36,466 nucleotides of DNA, taken from the NCBI GenBank assembly GCA_022763485.1, contig JALEGX010000021.1, positions 1-36,466 of the forward strand. The letters are read 5' to 3'. The DNA comes from Paracoccaceae bacterium. GTDB lineage: Bacteria > Pseudomonadota > Alphaproteobacteria > Rhodobacterales > Rhodobacteraceae. A program made the position numbers and the translations under genes. The notes under the pieces are model-generated. The model made no database searches. It was not told the DNA's origin and worked only from the letters and a program-made list of their open reading frames with translations. Below are positions 33,698 through 36,466 of this stretch, piece after piece. Within the stretch, counting starts at the first letter, position 1. Each line of letters opens with the position of its first letter.

Positions 33698-36466
33698 TTA
33701 GAAGTGCGCCGACTTCGACGTGCTCGGCACCTGCAGGGGCGGTGCGAACTTGGTCAGGTCGATGCCTTCCACAGCCGCCTTGTATTCCTCCAGCGTGGGC
33801 GTGCGGCCCAGGATCGCCGACAGGACCACGACCGGGGTCGAGGCCAGCAGCGATTCACCTTTCTTCTCGGGCAGGTCGCCCACGACGCGGCCCTGGAACA
33901 GGCGGGTCGACGTGGCCAGAACGGTGTCGCCCTTGGCGGCCTTTTCCTGGTTGCCCATGCAGAGGTTACAGCCGGGACGTTCGAGGTAGAGAATGTTCTC
34001 ATACTCGGTGCGTGCCTGGGTTTTCGGGAACATGTCATCGAAGGTGAAGCCCGAGTAGCGCTGCAGGATGTCCCAGTCGCCCTCTTCCTTCAGCTCATCG
34101 ATGATGTTGTAGGTCGGCGCGGCCACCACCAGCGGGGCCTTGAATTCGACCTTACCCATCGACTTTTCCAGGTTCTTGAGCATCTGGGCCACGATCTTCA
34201 TGTCGCCCTTGTGCACCATGCACGATCCGACAAAGCCCAGGTCCACCTTCTTGTCCGCGTTGTAGAAGGACACGGGGCGGATGGTGTCGTGGGTGTAACG
34301 CTTGGACACATCGTCGTTGTTGACGTCAGGGTCAGCGATCATCGGCTCGATGATCTGATCCAGATCCACAACCACTTCGGCAAAGTATTTGGCGTTGTCA
34401 TCCGGGGTCAGGGCAGGCTTTTCACCCGAACGGATCTCGGCAATACGCTTGTCGGCCTTGTCGATCAACCCTTGCAGAGTGCCAGCCGCGTTTTCCATAC
34501 CCTTGTCGATCATCACCTGAATGCGCGACTTGGCCAGTTCCAGCGACCCGATCAGGGTTTCGTCGTTGGAGATACAGACCGATGCCTTGGCCTTCATCTC
34601 GGCCGTCCAGTCGGTGAAGGTAAAGGCCTGGTCCGCCAGCAGGGTGCCGATATGCACTTCGATCACACGGCCCTGGAAGACGTTGTCGCCGTGCTGTTCC
34701 AGCATCTGCGCCTGGGTGGCGTGCACCACGTCACGGAAGTCCATGTGATCGGCCATCTGACCCTTGAAGGTCACCTTGACCGACTCCGGGATCGGCATCG
34801 CCGCTTCACCGGTGGCCAGCGCCAGCGCAACGGTGCCCGAGTCCGCGCCGAAGGCAACGCCCTTGGACATACGGGTGTGGCTGTCGCCGCCAACGATGAT
34901 GTCCCAGTCATCCACGGTGATGTCGTTCAGCACCTTGTGGATCACGTCGGTCATCGAGTGATAGACGCCTTTCGGGTCACGCGCGGTGATCAGACCGAAG
35001 TCGTTCATGAACTGCATCAGTTTCGGGATGTTGGCCTGTGCCTTCTTGTCCCACACGGAGGCGGTGTGACAGCCCGACTGGTAGCCCACGTCGACCGACG
35101 GCGAGATCACGGTGGCGGCCATCGCCTCCAGTTCCTGCGCGGTCATCGGGCCGGTGGTGTCCTGCGAGCCAACGACGTTGACCTGAACACGCACGTCCGA
35201 ACCTGCGTGCAGGGTCACGCCCGGAGTGGTGCCCAGCGCGTTGCGGTTGAAGATCTTTTCAACGGCGGTCAGGCCCTGCCCTTCGACCGAAACCTCTTTG
35301 GAGGGGGCATAGGCCGATTTCAGCTCCTGGCCCAGCGCGGCGGCGGCAAACGTCTGCAGCTTCTTACCGAAGACCACGGCGTAAGAGCCGCCGGCCTTCA
35401 TGAATTCCACCTTCTGCGGGGTGAAGGCGGCCGAGACGTCTTTCAGCACGTTGCCGTCGGCGTCATGCAGGGTCTTGGTTTTGCTGTTGATGGTCAGCAC
35501 GGTGCCGGTGGCAACCGAATAGGCCTCTTCCAGAACTGCTTCGCCATCTTCGTCCACCACGACATTGCCGTCGGCGTCGGTCTTCTTGACCCAGTTGTCC
35601 AGGTCGATGCCGATGCCGCCGGTCACGCCCACGGTGGTCAGGAAGATCGGCGAGATGCCGTTGGTGCCGGCCACAACCGGTGCGATGTTGATGAAGGGCA
35701 CATAGGGCGATGCCTGCTTGCCGGTCCACAGGGCGACGTTGTTCACGCCAGACATCCGCGACGAGCCCACACCCATGGTGCCCTTTTCAGCAATCAGCAT
35801 GACGCGCGCGTCGGGATGCTGTTTCTGAAGCTCCTGGATTTCGGCCTGCGCCTCAGGGGTGATCATGCATTTGCCATGCAGTTCACGGTCGGCGCGGCTG
35901 TGCGCCTCGGCACCGGGGCTCAGCAGGTCGGTCGAAATGTCGCCCACACCCGCGATATAGGTGACGACTTTGATCTCTTCTTCGACCTCGGGCAGCTTGG
36001 TGAAGAATTCCGCCTTGGCGTAGCTTTCCAGCAGGTCCTTGGCGACCGCATTGCCAGCCTTGTAAGCCGCGTCCAGACGTGCGGTGTCCGCCTCGTACAG
36101 GAACACCTGGGTTTTCAGAACTTCGGCCGCCTGGGCCGCAATACCCGCGTCATCGCCCAGCGCCAGGTCCAGCAGAACCTCAACCGACGGGCCGCCCTTC
36201 ATGTGCGACAGCAGTTCGAATGCAAACTCGACCGAGATTTCTTCGACCGACGCCGCGCCCAGAATGATGTCCTTCAGGAAGGCCGCCTTCACGCCAGCGG
36301 CGCTCGTGGTGCCCGGCAGCGTGTTGTAGATGAAGAACTGAAGCGACGCTTCACGATGCTCGTTGCCGGTATCCTTGATCTGCTCGATGATCTCCGCAAC
36401 CAGCGCGCCATCGTCGATGGGCTTGGGGTTCAGCCCCTGCTCTTTGCGCGTTTCGATCTCGGTTAG
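33698..36466 (-). CDS. acnB: Aconitate hydratase B / 2-methylisocitrate dehydratase (5' end outside window)
   Basis: The frame stays open to the window edge, giving 922 visible residues; by comparison with Roseobacter homologues only about the first seven are missing. The [4Fe-4S] ligands are visible as GYQSGCHTAS, then LGFVGSCMVHKGD and ERPGCNLCMGNQ near the C-terminus. The N-terminal HEAT-like domain reads SHMKGGPSVEVLLDLALGDDAG. It interconverts citrate and isocitrate in the TCA cycle, and the family can also hydrate 2-methyl-cis-aconitate. The first in-frame ATG inside the window (36292) is internal, because LTEIETRKEQGLNPKPIDDG upstream is conserved in the family. Codon bias suggests high expression. 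Confidence 0.95.
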   Translation of the reverse strand, partial: LTEIETRKEQGLNPKPIDDGALVAEIIEQIKDTGNEHREASLQFFIYNTLPGTTSAAGVKAAFLKDIILGAASVEEISVEFAFELLSHMKGGPSVEVLLDLALGDDAGIAAQAAEVLKTQVFLYEADTARLDAAYKAGNAVAKDLLESYAKAEFFTKLPEVEEEIKVVTYIAGVGDISTDLLSPGAEAHSRADRELHGKCMITPEAQAEIQELQKQHPDARVMLIAEKGTMGVGSSRMSGVNNVALWTGKQASPYVPFINIAPVVAGTNGISPIFLTTVGVTGGIGIDLDNWVKKTDADGNVVVDEDGEAVLEEAYSVATGTVLTINSKTKTLHDADGNVLKDVSAAFTPQKVEFMKAGGSYAVVFGKKLQTFAAAALGQELKSAYAPSKEVSVEGQGLTAVEKIFNRNALGTTPGVTLHAGSDVRVQVNVVGSQDTTGPMTAQELEAMAATVISPSVDVGYQSGCHTASVWDKKAQANIPKLMQFMNDFGLITARDPKGVYHSMTDVIHKVLNDITVDDWDIIVGGDSHTRMSKGVAFGADSGTVALALATGEAAMPIPESVKVTFKGQMADHMDFRDVVHATQAQMLEQHGDNVFQGRVIEVHIGTLLADQAFTFTDWTAEMKAKASVCISNDETLIGSLELAKSRIQVMIDKGMENAAGTLQGLIDKADKRIAEIRSGEKPALTPDDNAKYFAEVVVDLDQIIEPMIADPDVNNDDVSKRYTHDTIRPVSFYNADKKVDLGFVGSCMVHKGDMKIVAQMLKNLEKSMGKVEFKAPLVVAAPTYNIIDELKEEGDWDILQRYSGFTFDDMFPKTQARTEYENILYLERPGCNLCMGNQEKAAKGDTVLATSTRLFQGRVVGDLPEKKGESLLASTPVVVLSAILGRTPTLEEYKAAVEGIDLTKFAPPLQVPSTSKSAHF

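Noticed and set aside
33587..36466. A 959-codon open frame on the plus strand opposite acnB
   Set aside because: It is the antisense of a clear AcnB with its cluster ligands; the translated product is a low-complexity His/Arg/Gly-rich shadow caused by GC-rich codon bias.

Overview
This 36.5 kb window looks like a chromosomal segment from a marine alphaproteobacterium of the Rhodobacteraceae (Roseobacter group). The evidence is the GC-rich coding sequence, the his gene order, the GlnB-GlnA pair, the large Roseobacter-type AcnB, a family of C/G-rich intergenic repeats typical of these genomes, and above all a full-length DMSP lyase DddP. There is no phage, insertion sequence, CRISPR array or defence island; it reads as ordinary core chromosome with small lineage-specific genes between housekeeping genes.

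Layout, left to right. (1) 1-3.3 kb: a SARP/TPR-like regulator, two adjacent perfect hairpins, an AbrB-family membrane protein and a 53-residue exported peptide. (2) 3.4-5.3 kb: tRNA-Gly(GCC) with promoter and terminator, a class III aminotransferase, and a stand-alone Lrp/AsnC ligand-binding domain. (3) 5.5-10.7 kb: the histidine cluster hisB-hisH-hisA-hisF-hisE, interrupted by a GFA-family gene, a reverse-strand DUF2147 gene, a DUF2867-like gene and a small membrane protein. (4) 10.8-13.2 kb, reverse strand: a CoA-binding protein, a predicted structured RNA ending in a strong terminator, a YHS-domain protein, a zinc-ribbon protein without a normal start codon, and rlmB. (5) 13.3-16.8 kb: tRNA-Tyr(GUA), then DUF2478, NnrU and the bifunctional NAD(P)HX repair enzyme. 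(6) 16.9-21.3 kb: glnB-glnA (nitrogen control and ammonia assimilation), a YegD-like Hsp70, a repeat-rich spacer and an unrecognised 308-residue protein. (7) 21.3-26.7 kb: a DUF3445 haem N-demethylase-like gene divergent from dddP, DUF2270, an alpha/beta-hydrolase-OsmC fusion, a small periplasmic protein and a DUF6455 protein. (8) 26.8-33.5 kb: purB, an SDR-DoxX fusion with a DUF2269-like partner, two secreted proteins sharing a small two-cysteine motif, an EamA transporter followed by an LpxL-type acyltransferase, and a DUF1223 protein. (9) 33.7 kb to the right edge: acnB on the reverse strand, missing only its first few codons.

How the genes work together: HisB/H/A/F/E supply five histidine-pathway functions, with HisH and HisF forming the IGP synthase complex. 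GlnB and GlnA form the PII/glutamine synthetase control unit. DddP gives the cell DMSP cleavage to DMS and acrylate, but no acrylate catabolism genes are present here. The least explained elements are the structured RNA at 11.3-11.4 kb, the zinc-ribbon gene that appears to begin at ATT immediately after the rlmB stop, and the repeat-rich spacer before the 308-residue protein. All family names are from reading the protein sequences; no search was run.
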